Positions 21,551 to 31,120 of a stretch of DNA of 37,219 nt are shown in pieces. Below the pieces are notes generated by a model, which saw only the letters and a list, made by a program, of their open reading frames with translations, had not been told where the DNA came from and ran no database searches. The DNA is from Rhodocyclales bacterium. GTDB taxonomy: Bacteria; Pseudomonadota; Gammaproteobacteria; Burkholderiales; Rhodocyclaceae. How positions within the stretch are numbered: the first letter of the stretch is position 1; every line of letters starts with the position of its first letter. The stretch covers positions 1 through 37,219 of the forward strand of contig JACRPB010000326.1 in assembly GCA_016214175.1 (NCBI GenBank), given 5' to 3'. Made by a program: the position numbers and the translations under genes.

Positions 21551-23377
21551 TCAGTGCAAAGCGTTATAAATTTCGTCGGCAAGCTTCTTGCTGATGCCCT
21601 CGACGCGACGCAGATCTTCCACCGTCGCCGCCAGTACGCCGTCCAGCCCGCCGAAATGGGCCAGCAGCGCTCGCCGCCGCGCCGGCCCGATGCCGGGCAC
21701 GTCTTCCAGCTTCGAGCGCCCGCGTGCCTTGGCGCGCCGCGCCCGATGGCCGGCGATGGCAAAACGATGCGCTTCGTCGCGGATTTCCTGGATCAGGTGA
21801 AAGCCTGCGTTGTCCGGGGTCAATTGTAGCGGCTCCGAGCGGCCATGGACGAAAAGCGTTTCCAGCCCCGGCTTCCTGCCTTCGCCCTTGGCGATGCCGA
21901 CCGACGCCAGGTGTTCCAGATTGAGTTCGGTCAGCACTTCGCGCGCCACGCGGTGCTGCCCCTTGCCGCCGTCGATGAAAATCAGGTCGGGCGCCAGGCT
22001 CTCGCCCGTCGCCACCTTCTCGTAGCGCCGCGTCAGCGCCTGGCGCATCGCCGCGTAGTCGTCGCCGGGCTCGATGCCGGCGATGTTGAAGCGGCGGTAA
22101 TCGCCGTGCTTCATCGCCCCTTCGACGCAGACGACGCAGGACGCCACCGTGCCTTCGCCCATGGTGTGGCTGATGTCGAAGCACTCGATGCGCGCCGGCG
22201 GCTCGGCCAGATCGAGCGCCGCACGCAGCGCGTCGAGGCGTCCGCCGGCGCGCGCGCGGGCGTGCCGGCGCGACTCGATCGCCAGTTCGGCATTCTTTTC
22301 CGGCATCGCCAGCCAGGCGCGCTCCATTTCGTTTTTCGGCAGTCCGATGCCGACCTTCTTGTTGTCGAACAACGCCGACCAGTCGTCGTCGAGGTCGAGC
22401 CCGACGATCAGACGCTCCGGCACCGGGTGATCGATGTAGTGCTGCTCGATGAAGGCCGCCAGTCCTTCGCTCGCATCGGGCTCACCCTCGCCCGCTTTGG
22501 GGAAGAAAGCGCGGTCGCCCATGTGCAGGCCGCCGCGCACCATCGCCAGATTGACGCAGAGTTCGCCGCGGACGACGACGGCGGCGAGGATATCGACGTC
22601 CTCCTCGCGCGTCGAACTCACGTACTGCCGGTGCAAGACCGCCTGCAAGGCGCGCACCTGATCGCGCAGCGCCGCCGCCGCCTCGAAATGCAGCGCCTCG
22701 GCTTCCGCCTGCATCGCATCGGTCAGGCGCTCGATCACTTCGCCGTGACGGCCGCGCAGGAACAGTTCGACCATGCGCACGTCGCGCGCGTAGTCCTCCG
22801 CCGAAATCAGTCCGACGCAGGGCGCCTTGCAGAGCTTGATCTGGTGCATCAGGCAGGGCCGCGAGCGATGCGCGAACACCGCATTCTCGCAAGTGCGCAG
22901 GAAGAAGGTTTTTTGCAGCAGTTGCAGGCTCTCGCGCACCGCCAGTCCGCTCGGGAACGGCCCGAAATAGCGCGCCTTCTTGTCGAAAGCGCCGCGATGG
23001 TAGGCCAGGCGCGGGAAGGCATCGCCGGTCAGCGCGATATACGGATAGGACTTGTCGTCGCGAAACAGGATGTTGTACTTCGGGGCCAGCTTCTTGATCA
23101 GCGTGTTTTCGAGGATCAGCGCCTCGGCCTCGGAGCGCGTCGCCGTGATGTCGACGCTCGCCACCTGTTGCAGCATCAGCACGATGCGCGGACTGTGGCC
23201 GCTCTTCTGGAAATAGCTGCCAACCCGCTTCTTCAGGTTCTTCGCCTTGCCGACGTAGAGCACGTGGCCGGCGGCATCGATGAAGCGATAGACGCCCGGC
23301 GCCTCGGTCAGCGTCTCCAGAAATCTCTTCGAATCGAAGGCCTCAGCCGAGTTCGGCGCGGAGTTGGCGGAAGACAT
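21551..23377 (-). CDS. uvrC: Excinuclease ABC subunit C
   Basis: 608 aa; APGVYRFIDAAGHVLYVGKAKNLKKRVGSYFQ (GIY-YIG); RIECFDISHTMGEGTVASCVVCVEGAMKHGDYRRFNI. Confidence 0.98.
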   Translation of the reverse strand: MSSANSAPNSAEAFDSKRFLETLTEAPGVYRFIDAAGHVLYVGKAKNLKKRVGSYFQKSGHSPRIVLMLQQVASVDITATRSEAEALILENTLIKKLAPKYNILFRDDKSYPYIALTGDAFPRLAYHRGAFDKKARYFGPFPSGLAVRESLQLLQKTFFLRTCENAVFAHRSRPCLMHQIKLCKAPCVGLISAEDYARDVRMVELFLRGRHGEVIERLTDAMQAEAEALHFEAAAALRDQVRALQAVLHRQYVSSTREEDVDILAAVVVRGELCVNLAMVRGGLHMGDRAFFPKAGEGEPDASEGLAAFIEQHYIDHPVPERLIVGLDLDDDWSALFDNKKVGIGLPKNEMERAWLAMPEKNAELAIESRRHARARAGGRLDALRAALDLAEPPARIECFDISHTMGEGTVASCVVCVEGAMKHGDYRRFNIAGIEPGDDYAAMRQALTRRYEKVATGESLAPDLIFIDGGKGQHRVAREVLTELNLEHLASVGIAKGEGRKPGLETLFVHGRSEPLQLTPDNAGFHLIQEIRDEAHRFAIAGHRARRAKARGRSKLEDVPGIGPARRRALLAHFGGLDGVLAATVEDLRRVEGISKKLADEIYNALH

Positions 23378-23969
23378 CGTGGAAACCTTCTGCCGTCAGC
23401 CGCCGCGTCTGGGTGTTGTAGCGGCTGCAATGGTAGCTGTCGACGAGCACCCGGCCGCCGGGCAATTCGTGGCGCGCCGCATGGCCGAAGGCGCAGGCGC
23501 TCTGCTTCAGGCCCAGCGCCATCAGCACCGCCTTGTGCGCCACCAGGCCCAGGGCCAGGATCGCGCGCACGTCGGGAGACGCCTGCAACTCGGCGGCGAG
23601 ATAAGGATTGCAGCGCTTGATCTCGGCCGGTTCGGGCTTGTTTTCCGGCGGCAGGCACTTCACCGCGTTTGTGATTCGGCAGTCGGTCAGTTCGAGCCCG
23701 TCGTCGCGCGCCGCCGACGCCGGGCGGTTGGAAAACCCGAAGCGATGCAGCGTTTCGTAGAGAAGTATTCCGGCATAGTCGCCGGTAAACGGACGCCCGG
23801 TCCGATTGGCGCCGTGCATGCCGGGCGCGAGCCCGACGATCAGCAGCCGCGCCTTCGCATCGCCGAAGGGAGCGACGGGCAGCGCGTGGTAGTCGGGGTG
23901 GCGGACACGGACGTCGGCGAGAAAGCCGGCCAGCCGCGGGCAGGCAGTGCAGCGGTAAAGATCGTTCAT
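23343..23969 (-). CDS. Uracil-DNA glycosylase, family 5 (UDGb-type)
   Basis: From ATG at 23969: MNDLYRCTACPRLAGFLADVRVRHPDYHALPV; motif LIVGLAPGMHGANRTGRPFTGDYAG; four-Cys Fe-S pattern. Overlaps the uvrC 5' end by 35 bp. Confidence 0.88.
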   Translation of the reverse strand: MNDLYRCTACPRLAGFLADVRVRHPDYHALPVAPFGDAKARLLIVGLAPGMHGANRTGRPFTGDYAGILLYETLHRFGFSNRPASAARDDGLELTDCRITNAVKCLPPENKPEPAEIKRCNPYLAAELQASPDVRAILALGLVAHKAVLMALGLKQSACAFGHAARHELPGGRVLVDSYHCSRYNTQTRRLTAEGFHDVFRQLRAELG

Positions 23970-23988
23970 TGCGATAGGATACCGGGCG

Positions 23989-25065
23989 ATGAAGCTCCGT
24001 TGCGACATTTTCTGCGCCGTCGTGGACAACCTCGGCGATGCCGGCGTCTGCTGGCGCCTGGCGCGTCGACTGGCACGCGAGCGCGGGTGGTCGATCAGGC
24101 TTTGGATCGATGACGTCGCCCCGTTGGCGGCGCTACGCCCCGGCATCGATCCGACGCTCACCGAGCAGGACGTCGACGGCGTTTCGATTCGGCAGTGGCG
24201 ACAGCCGTTCCCCGACCTCGAACCCGGCGCCGTCGTCATCGAAGCCTTCGCCTGCGCCCTGCCCGCAAACTTCGTCGCCGCCATGGCGCGCATGCCGCGG
24301 CCGCCGGTCTGGATCAATCTCGAATACCTTTCCGCCGAAGACTGGGTCGCCGGCTGCCACGGCCTGGCCTCGCCCCACCCGACGTTGCCGCTGACCAAGC
24401 ATTTCTTCTTCCCCGGCTTCACGTCCGGCAGCGGCGGCCTGATGCGCGAGCGCGACGCCGACTTCGGCGCCGCCGCCCGCGGCAGCGAACTGACGGTCTC
24501 GCTGTTCTGCTACGACAACCCAGCCCTGCCCCGCCTGCTCGACACCTGGGCACAGGGCGGCGAGCCCATCGCCTGCCTGGTCGCCGACGGCCTGCCGCGG
24601 CGACAGGTCGCGGCTTGGTGCGGCGACGCGTTTGCGGTCGGCACCGAATTCGTCCGCGGCGCCCTGCGCCTCGCCGCCGTCCCCTTCGTCGCCCAGCCCG
24701 AGTACGACCGCCGCCTGGGCAGTTGCGACCTCAACTTCGTGCGAGGCGAGGATTCCTTCGTGCGCGCCCAGTGGGCGCAGCGCCCCTTCGTCTGGCAGAT
24801 CTACCCGCAGGACGACGACGTCCATCACAAGAAGCTGGACGCCTTCCTGGCGCCCTACACCGCCGAACTCGACAGCGCGTCGGCGCAAGCACTCCGTGCC
24901 TTCTGGCGCGCCTGGAACGGCGACGGCGACGCCGCGGCCGCCTGGCCCGCTTTCCGCGCCGTCCTGCCGGCGCTGGCTGCCCATGCGCCACGCTGGGCAG
25001 CCAGCGCCGCCGCCCCCGGCGAACTCGTCGACAACCTGGCTTATTTCTGCGAACAGCGGATATAA
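23989..25065 (+). CDS. earP: EF-P arginine rhamnosyltransferase EarP
   Basis: 358 aa; MKLRCDIFCAVVDNLGDAGVCWRLARRLARERGWSIRLWIDD; directly upstream of efp. Confidence 0.93.
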   Translation: MKLRCDIFCAVVDNLGDAGVCWRLARRLARERGWSIRLWIDDVAPLAALRPGIDPTLTEQDVDGVSIRQWRQPFPDLEPGAVVIEAFACALPANFVAAMARMPRPPVWINLEYLSAEDWVAGCHGLASPHPTLPLTKHFFFPGFTSGSGGLMRERDADFGAAARGSELTVSLFCYDNPALPRLLDTWAQGGEPIACLVADGLPRRQVAAWCGDAFAVGTEFVRGALRLAAVPFVAQPEYDRRLGSCDLNFVRGEDSFVRAQWAQRPFVWQIYPQDDDVHHKKLDAFLAPYTAELDSASAQALRAFWRAWNGDGDAAAAWPAFRAVLPALAAHAPRWAASAAAPGELVDNLAYFCEQRI

Positions 25066-25066
25066 T
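25061..25066 (+). promoter_or_regulatory. TATAAT -10-like element for efp, overlapping the earP stop codon
   Basis: gcggaTATAATccgc at 25056-25070. The earP TAA stop is 25063-25065. No convincing -35 was identified. Confidence 0.5.
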
Positions 25067-25101
25067 CCGCGGCTTTCAGAATTCCGCCCAGGACGCAACA
25101 C

Positions 25102-25659
25102 ATGAAAATCGCTCAGGAACTCCGCACCGGCAACGTCGTCATGGTCGGCGCCGACCCGCTGGTCGTGCAAAAGGCCGAATACAACAAGTCCGGCCGCAAC
25201 GCTGCCGTGGTCAAGTTCAAGTTCCGCAACCTGCTCACCGGCACCAACTCCGAAGCCGTCTACAAGGCCGACGACAAGTTCGAGCAAGTCCTGCCCGAAC
25301 GCAAGGAATGCACCTATTCCTACTTCGCCGATCCGATGTACGTCTTCATGGACGCCGACTACAACCAGTACGAAGTTGAAGCCGAAAGCATGGGCGACGC
25401 GCTCAACTACATCGAGGACGGCATGCAGATGGACGTCGTCTTCTACGAAGGCAAGGCCATTTCGGTCGAAATGCCGAACAGCGTCGTGCGCGAGGTGATC
25501 CACACCGAGCCGGCGATCAAGGGCGATACCTCGGGCAAGGTGCTGAAGCCGGCCAAGATCAACACCGGCTTCATCGTTCCGGTGCCCATTTTCGTCGCCA
25601 CCGGCGACAAGATCGAAATCGACACCCGCACCGGCGAATACAAGAACCGCGTCAAGTAA
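25102..25659 (+). CDS. efp: Elongation factor P (EarP-type, Arg32)
   Basis: 185 aa; [48 protein letters not shown]. The residue at the modification loop (position 32) is Arg. Confidence 0.97.
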   Translation: MKIAQELRTGNVVMVGADPLVVQKAEYNKSGRNAAVVKFKFRNLLTGTNSEAVYKADDKFEQVLPERKECTYSYFADPMYVFMDADYNQYEVEAESMGDALNYIEDGMQMDVVFYEGKAISVEMPNSVVREVIHTEPAIKGDTSGKVLKPAKINTGFIVPVPIFVATGDKIEIDTRTGEYKNRVK

Positions 25660-25681
25660 GCAGGTTCGCGCAGCGCAGGGA

Positions 25682-25703
25682 AAGGGCAGCTTCGGCTGCC
25701 CTT
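25682..25703. terminator. Hairpin between convergent efp and the AI-2E transporter gene, probable (bi)directional terminator
   Basis: aagggcagc-ttcg-gctgccctt, a perfect 9-bp stem with a UUCG tetraloop. The downstream T-tract is weak. Confidence 0.6.
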
Positions 25704-25710
25704 CGCATTT

Positions 25711-26847
25711 CTACAGCGCGAGATCGGCGCTGGCCTGGCGCCGCCGCAGCGCCTGGGCATGACGGTGCCGCGCCATGAGCCGCGGGTCGGTCACCACCTT
25801 GCCGACGGTCTCGCCGCAAACCATGACCACGCCCAGCAGCGGCAGCACCAGCATCAGCCCCGAGATGCCGGCCACGGCGCCGCCGGCGAAGATCATCAGC
25901 ACCGTCACCAGCGGATGCATGTGCAGACTCTTGCCGACGGTGAGCGGCATATAGACGAAGTCGTCGAGCAGACGCGCGACGATGAACAGCCCGACCGCCC
26001 AGTAGGCCATGGCCGGCGCGGCGGGAAAATCGGTGGCCGCCACCAGCACCACCAGCAGACCGCCGAGAATGGAACCGACGTAGGGGATCCACGCCAGCAC
26101 GGCGCAGATCAGGCCCAGGGCCAGCGCCGCCGGGAAACCGAGCATCCAGAGCCCGGCCGCCAGCGTCAGCGTATCGAGTACCGTCAGTTTCATGAGGCCG
26201 GTGAAATAGGCGCGCAGCGTCTGGTCGACTTCGTGCAGCAGATAAAGCGTCTTCTCGAAGAAGGCGTTCGGCACCGCATGGGCGAGAAAACGCTTGAAGC
26301 GCATGCCGTCCTTGAGGAAGAAGAAGGCGAGGAAAGGCGCCAGCAGCAGCGACGGCATCCAGGCGGCGATGCCCATGGCTACCGCCTCGACGTGTTCGCT
26401 GGCATTGCCGGCGGCGTTCTGGAATTTCAGCATGGCCGACTCGGCCAGGTGCGCGTTCGCGAGCACCGGCCAGCCCGCTTCGAGCGCCCTCAGGGAGCTT
26501 TCCAGCAAGTGCAGGCCGCCGAGCAGATAGGGTTCGACCGAGGCCTGGATGTCGACCAGGTGCGTGGCGATCCACGGCACCATGAACAGCGACGCCACGG
26601 CGAGCGCCACCAGGAACAGCAACATCGTCCAGGCCGCCGCCGCATCGCGCCCCAAACCGCGATAGACGCAGTATTGCGTCAGCGGCTGCAGCACGTAGTA
26701 AAGGATCAGGGCCAGCAGGAAAGGCACCACCAGCCACAGCATCTTCTGGAACACCAGCAGCAGCAGGCAGGTGACGCCGATGATCGCCACCCAGACCACC
26801 GGTCCGGAGGCGTGGTGGGCGTGCGCGGGCGGATGCGAGCCGTTCAC
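25711..26847 (-). CDS. AI-2E family transporter (PerM/YdiK-like)
   Basis: 378 aa; VPFLLALILYYVLQPL; AWIPYVGSILGGLLVVLVA; FVYMPLTVGKSLHMHPLVTVLMIFAGG. Confidence 0.9.
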   Translation of the reverse strand: MNGSHPPAHAHHASGPVVWVAIIGVTCLLLLVFQKMLWLVVPFLLALILYYVLQPLTQYCVYRGLGRDAAAAWTMLLFLVALAVASLFMVPWIATHLVDIQASVEPYLLGGLHLLESSLRALEAGWPVLANAHLAESAMLKFQNAAGNASEHVEAVAMGIAAWMPSLLLAPFLAFFFLKDGMRFKRFLAHAVPNAFFEKTLYLLHEVDQTLRAYFTGLMKLTVLDTLTLAAGLWMLGFPAALALGLICAVLAWIPYVGSILGGLLVVLVAATDFPAAPAMAYWAVGLFIVARLLDDFVYMPLTVGKSLHMHPLVTVLMIFAGGAVAGISGLMLVLPLLGVVMVCGETVGKVVTDPRLMARHRHAQALRRRQASADLAL

Positions 26848-26850
26848 CAG

Positions 26851-27225
26851 TCAAACAACATCTTGGCTGGTGCGGAAGAACACGATCAGCTTGCAGGGCG
26901 TCGTCGCCCGCGCCTGCGCCGAGCGCGGCGCGTCGTCGAGCAGGGCCAGTTCGCCGAAGAAGGTGCCCGGTCCGAGCGTCGCGATGCGGCCGTGCGCGGC
27001 TTCGCCCTGGCGGCAGATCAGCACCTCCCCTTCCAGCACGATGTAGATCGCCTGCCCTTCCTCGCCGGCATCGAAGATGACTTCGTCCTTGAGGTAGCTA
27101 CGCTCGTGCAGCCAGCCGTCGACGACCGCGAGTTCCGCGGGCGTCAGGTCGACCAGCAGCGACAGCGTGCGCAATTGCTCCAGGCGCGCCGAAGCGCCAT
27201 TGCGGCGAAAAGGATTCAATTCCAA
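26851..27225 (-). CDS. Stand-alone cyclic nucleotide-binding domain protein
   Basis: Likely TTG start at 27225 preceded by GGGGGA: (M)ELNPFRRNGASARLEQLRTLSLLVDLTPAELAVVDGWL...GTFFGELALLDDAPRSAQARATT (cNMP phosphate-binding cassette). The ORF-track ATG at 27354 overlaps thpR extensively and is less likely. Confidence 0.8.
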   Translation of the reverse strand: MELNPFRRNGASARLEQLRTLSLLVDLTPAELAVVDGWLHERSYLKDEVIFDAGEEGQAIYIVLEGEVLICRQGEAAHGRIATLGPGTFFGELALLDDAPRSAQARATTPCKLIVFFRTSQDVV

Positions 27226-27251
27226 GTGGGTCCCCCGTTCGAGCCCGGATT

Positions 27252-27818
27252 CTAAACGATAGGCGCCGCCAACGCCCAGCGGCGCCGCACTTCGTAGCGG
27301 GAACCGGCGTCCGTGCTGCGCGACGCGACGAGGGCGAAGTCCGCGACCGGCCACGCGATCGGCGCCAACGGCGGCAGTTTGGCCGGCACCGCAACGACGT
27401 TGCGCGACAGGGTCGCATGTGCGGCGAAGGGGCGCGCCTCGAGTTCGAAGCCCGCGGCGCGCAACTTCTCGGCGAGCCTGCCGGCCAGAGCATTCAGCCC
27501 CGCCGATACCGCGGCGCTGCCGGCCCAGAGGATGCGGTTGTGTTTCCAGTAGCCCAGACGGTCGAGCTCGAAGGCGAAGCCGGCGGCCGCCACGCCCGCC
27601 ACGCCCGCCGCGGCGGCCTCGGCGGCGACGACGCGATCCGCCGGCACGTCGCCGAGAAAGGCCAGCGTGACGTGCAGGCTGTCCTGCCGCATCAGGCGTC
27701 CGCAGCAGACCCCATGGAGCTCTTGCGCGGCAGCATGCAGTCGCCGGGCGACGTCCGGCGGCGGCCAGAGCGCGAAGAACAGTCGCAGCGCGGCTGCGGC
27801 GTCCGGCTCAGCCGCCAT
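27252..27818 (-). CDS. thpR: RNA 2',3'-cyclic phosphodiesterase (2H family)
   Basis: From ATG at 27818: [27 protein letters not shown]; two HxT motifs, LHVTLAFLG and AHATLSR. Confidence 0.9.
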   Translation of the reverse strand: MAAEPDAAAALRLFFALWPPPDVARRLHAAAQELHGVCCGRLMRQDSLHVTLAFLGDVPADRVVAAEAAAAGVAGVAAAGFAFELDRLGYWKHNRILWAGSAAVSAGLNALAGRLAEKLRAAGFELEARPFAAHATLSRNVVAVPAKLPPLAPIAWPVADFALVASRSTDAGSRYEVRRRWALAAPIV

Positions 27819-28302
27819 CGGCGCGTACCAGCAGCGCCACGGCCTGCGCCGCAATGCCCTCGCCGCGGCCTTCGAAGCCCAGGCGTTCCGTCGTCTTGCC
27901 CTTGATGTTGACCTGCCCCGCGGGTACTTCCAGGTCGGCGGCGATATTGGCGCACATCGCCGCGACGTAGGCGGCGATGCGCGGCGCCTGGGCGATCACC
28001 GTCGCATCGACGTTGCCGACGCGCCAGCCGACCACCTTCACCGCCGCCAGCGCACCGCGCAGCAGCACCCGGCTGTCGGCGCCGCGCCATTTCTCGTCGC
28101 TATCCGGAAACATGCGGCCGATGTCGCCCAGCCCCGCCGCACCGAGCACGGCGTCGGTAATCGCGTGCAGCAGCGCGTCGGCGTCCGAATGGCCGAGCAG
28201 GCCGCGCTCGGCTGGGATCTCGACGCCGCCGAGCAGGAGCTTGCGGCCGGGCACCAGCGGATGGACGTCGTAGCCCTGGCCGATGCGGAAGGGAAGATTC
28301 AT
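27808..28302 (-). CDS. ispF: 2-C-methyl-D-erythritol 2,4-cyclodiphosphate synthase
   Basis: From ATG at 28302: [62 protein letters not shown]. Confidence 0.97.
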   Translation of the reverse strand: MNLPFRIGQGYDVHPLVPGRKLLLGGVEIPAERGLLGHSDADALLHAITDAVLGAAGLGDIGRMFPDSDEKWRGADSRVLLRGALAAVKVVGWRVGNVDATVIAQAPRIAAYVAAMCANIAADLEVPAGQVNIKGKTTERLGFEGRGEGIAAQAVALLVRADGG

Positions 28303-28988
28303 GATTGTTTCCTGTCGCGCAGAATGATTTCCGCCAGATGCAAATCCAGCGGATAAGTGACCTTGAGGTTCGTCGCGTCGGCCGCCACCAACTGCGGTTT
28401 CAGCCCCAGCGCCTCGACCGCGCCCGCCTCGTCGGTCACCGCGGGCGCGGATGCGAGCGCGCTCAGCAGCAGACCATGGCGGAACATCTGCGGCGTCTGC
28501 GCCTGCCAGAGATTTTCGCGCGAAACGGTGCCCTCGCTGCGTCCGGCGCCGTCCGCCCGCTTCAGCGTATCGGCCACCGGCTGCGCCAGCAGGCCGCCGA
28601 CCGCATCGTCGCCGAGCGCGGCGATCAACGTCTCGACCTGCGCCACCGTCAAACAAGCGCGCGCAGCATCGTGCACCAGCATCCAGTCCTCCGCGGCGAC
28701 GCGGCCGAGCAAGGCCTTGAGCCCGTTGCCGACGCTGTCGGCGCGCGTCGCCCCACCGCAGCGCAGAATCTCCAAGCGGCCGGCGAACGCCGACCAGTCG
28801 TAGCGCTCCCACTCGGCATCGTCGGGCGCGAGCACGACGAACACGCGCGCGACGGCGGGCACGGCGCACAGCGTCGCCAGGGTATGCCAGATCAGGGGCC
28901 GTTCCAGCAGCGGCAGGTATTGCTTGGGGCGTCCCGCCCCCATGCGGGCGCCGCCGCCGGCGGCCGGGACCAGTGCGTAGTAGCTCAT
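28299..28988 (-). CDS. ispD: 2-C-methyl-D-erythritol 4-phosphate cytidylyltransferase
   Basis: From ATG at 28988: [37 protein letters not shown]; 4-bp overlap with ispF. Confidence 0.96.
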   Translation of the reverse strand: MSYYALVPAAGGGARMGAGRPKQYLPLLERPLIWHTLATLCAVPAVARVFVVLAPDDAEWERYDWSAFAGRLEILRCGGATRADSVGNGLKALLGRVAAEDWMLVHDAARACLTVAQVETLIAALGDDAVGGLLAQPVADTLKRADGAGRSEGTVSRENLWQAQTPQMFRHGLLLSALASAPAVTDEAGAVEALGLKPQLVAADATNLKVTYPLDLHLAEIILRDRKQS

Positions 28989-29016
28989 GTGCCGCATTCT
29001 ATACAATGCGGCATAT
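28987..29016. repeat. Inverted repeat filling the ispD/MgtC divergent intergenic region
   Basis: tgccgcatt-ctatac-aatgcggca is a perfect 9-bp IR (28990-29013), centred exactly midway between the two start codons. Confidence 0.8.
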
Positions 29017-30274
29017 GAACATCTTCGCGCCGACCGCATTCGCGCACGTCCAGGCCTTCGCCATCAGCCTCGCCATCGGCCTGCTGATCGGCCTCGAACG
29101 CGAACGGCGCGTCGACCCGAAGGCCGGCCTGCGCACTTTCGCCCTGGTCGGTCTGCTCGGCTGCCTGTCGGCGCTGATCGCGCAGCAGACCGGCAGCGGC
29201 TGGATACTCGCCATCGGCATGCTGGTCGTCGGCGCCATGATGATCGCCGCCACGATTGCCGATCCCGACGACAGCGGCGATCCCGGCACCACCTCGGTGG
29301 TCGCGCTGATGGTCTGCTACGGCCTCGGCGCCGCCGTCTGGTTCGGCTATGCGACGCTGGCCATCCTGGCCGCGATCGCCACCACGGTGCTGCTCTACTT
29401 CAAGGCCCAGCTCCACGGCATCAGCACCAGCCTCACGCACAAGGACGTCATCTCGGTGCTCCAGTTCGCGGTGCTGTCCTTCGTCGTCCTGCCCATCCTG
29501 CCCGACCGCGACTTCGGTCCCTATGCGGCGCTCAACCCGCTACAGATCTGGTGGATGGTGGTGCTGATTTCCGGCATCTCGCTCACGGGCTATGCCGCGC
29601 TGCGCGTCATCGGCAGCGAGCACGGCGCGGCGGTGATCGGCTTCTTCGGCGGCTTGGCCTCGTCGACGGCGACGACCATGGTCTTCGCCCGCTATGCCCG
29701 CAGCCACGAAGATCTCGCCCGCACGGCGACGCTGGTGATCCTGCTCGCCAACGTCACGGTGGCGCTGCGTCTGGCCTTCGTCGCGGCCGTGGTCGCCCCC
29801 GGCCTGGCGCTGCCCTTGATCACCGTGCTCGGCGCCGGCTCCGTCGTCGGCCTCCTGGTCACGCTCTACGGCTGGCATACGCTCAAGGAAAGCGGCGCGC
29901 TGCCCATGCCGGAAGTAACCAACCCGACCGAAATCCGGGTGGCGCTGACCTTCGGCCTGCTCTACGGCGCCGTCCTGATTCTTTCCGCCTGGCTCCAGGA
30001 CATCGCCGGCACCAAGGGGCTTTACCTCGTCGCCCTCGCCTCCGGCCTCACCGACGTGGACGCCGTCGTGCTGTCGACGCTGCGACTCTACAACATCGAA
30101 AAACTGACCCAGTTCGAGGCCGTCGCCTCCATCGTACTGGCGATCCTTTCCAACCTGTCCTTCAAGATCGGGCTGGTCGTCGCCATCGGCGGCGCCGCGC
30201 TGGCCCGACGCACGCTGCCGGGCCTGCTGGCGATCGGCGTCGGCCTTGGCGCAGGCCTCGCCGTCCTGGCTTGA
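29015..30274 (+). CDS. MgtC/SapB family membrane protein with C-terminal DUF4010
   Basis: From ATG at 29015: [55 protein letters not shown], then the DUF4010 membrane region ([38 protein letters not shown]). Confidence 0.9.
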   Translation: MNIFAPTAFAHVQAFAISLAIGLLIGLERERRVDPKAGLRTFALVGLLGCLSALIAQQTGSGWILAIGMLVVGAMMIAATIADPDDSGDPGTTSVVALMVCYGLGAAVWFGYATLAILAAIATTVLLYFKAQLHGISTSLTHKDVISVLQFAVLSFVVLPILPDRDFGPYAALNPLQIWWMVVLISGISLTGYAALRVIGSEHGAAVIGFFGGLASSTATTMVFARYARSHEDLARTATLVILLANVTVALRLAFVAAVVAPGLALPLITVLGAGSVVGLLVTLYGWHTLKESGALPMPEVTNPTEIRVALTFGLLYGAVLILSAWLQDIAGTKGLYLVALASGLTDVDAVVLSTLRLYNIEKLTQFEAVASIVLAILSNLSFKIGLVVAIGGAALARRTLPGLLAIGVGLGAGLAVLA

Positions 30275-30316
30275 AGCGCCCCGAGATCGGCCCTATCCTG
30301 GAAAAGGGAGGTGAGC

Positions 30317-31120
30317 ATGCCAAGCTTGAGCATCCGGCCGCCCGCGGTAGCGGGCATGTTTTATCCCGGCGACGCCGGGAAGCTCGGACAGACGCTTGCC
30401 GCGCTACTGGGCGCCGTCAAGCCGCCGGCCGTGAAACCCAAGGCCTTGATCGTTCCCCATGCCGGTTACGTCTATTCCGGCCCCGTCGCCGCTAGCGCCT
30501 ATGCGCTGCTCGCACCTCTGCACGATGCCATACGCCGTGTCGTACTGTTCGGCCCGACGCACCGTGTGGCCTTGCGCGGCCTCGCCGTGCCGACGGTCGA
30601 CGCCTTCGCCACGCCGTTCGGCAACGTTCGACTGGACAAGGAGGCCATCGCTGCCGCATTGCAACTGCCGCAAGTACGATTCGGCGACGACGCCCACGCC
30701 CAGGAGCACTCGCTCGAAGTGCAACTGCCTTTCCTGCAGGCCGTGCTCGGAGATTTCAAGCTGGCGCCGTTCGCCGTCGGCGAAGCCTCGGGCGAAGCCG
30801 TCGCCGAAGTCATGGCGGCCCTTTGCGGCGGCGCCGAGACCCTGATCCTCGTCAGTTCCGATCTGTCTCACTACCAGAATTACGCCGCCGCCCAGCAGAC
30901 CGATCGCCGCACCGCCGACGACATCCTGCACCTGCGGCCCCTTACCAGCTACGACCAGGCCTGCGGCGCGGTGCCGATCAACGGCCTGCTCGCCGCCGCG
31001 CAGCGCCTGCGCCTGAACCCGCAACTGCTCGACCTGCGCAATTCCGGCGACACCGCCGGCGACAAGTCGCGCGTCGTCGGCTATGCCGCCTTCGCCTTTA
31101 CGGAGACCGCCCATGGATGA
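30317..31120 (+). CDS. amrB: AmmeMemoRadiSam system protein B (Memo-like)
   Basis: ATG at 30317 with RBS GGGAGGTG: MPSLSIRPPAVAGMFYPGDAGKLGQTL; VPHAGYVYSGPVAASAYALL; GPTHRVALRGLAV; HSLEVQLPFLQ; VSSDLSHYQNY. Confidence 0.95.
   Translation: MPSLSIRPPAVAGMFYPGDAGKLGQTLAALLGAVKPPAVKPKALIVPHAGYVYSGPVAASAYALLAPLHDAIRRVVLFGPTHRVALRGLAVPTVDAFATPFGNVRLDKEAIAAALQLPQVRFGDDAHAQEHSLEVQLPFLQAVLGDFKLAPFAVGEASGEAVAEVMAALCGGAETLILVSSDLSHYQNYAAAQQTDRRTADDILHLRPLTSYDQACGAVPINGLLAAAQRLRLNPQLLDLRNSGDTAGDKSRVVGYAAFAFTETAHG

Noticed and set aside
21845-23620. 591-aa plus-strand ORF
   Set aside because: Antisense shadow of uvrC.
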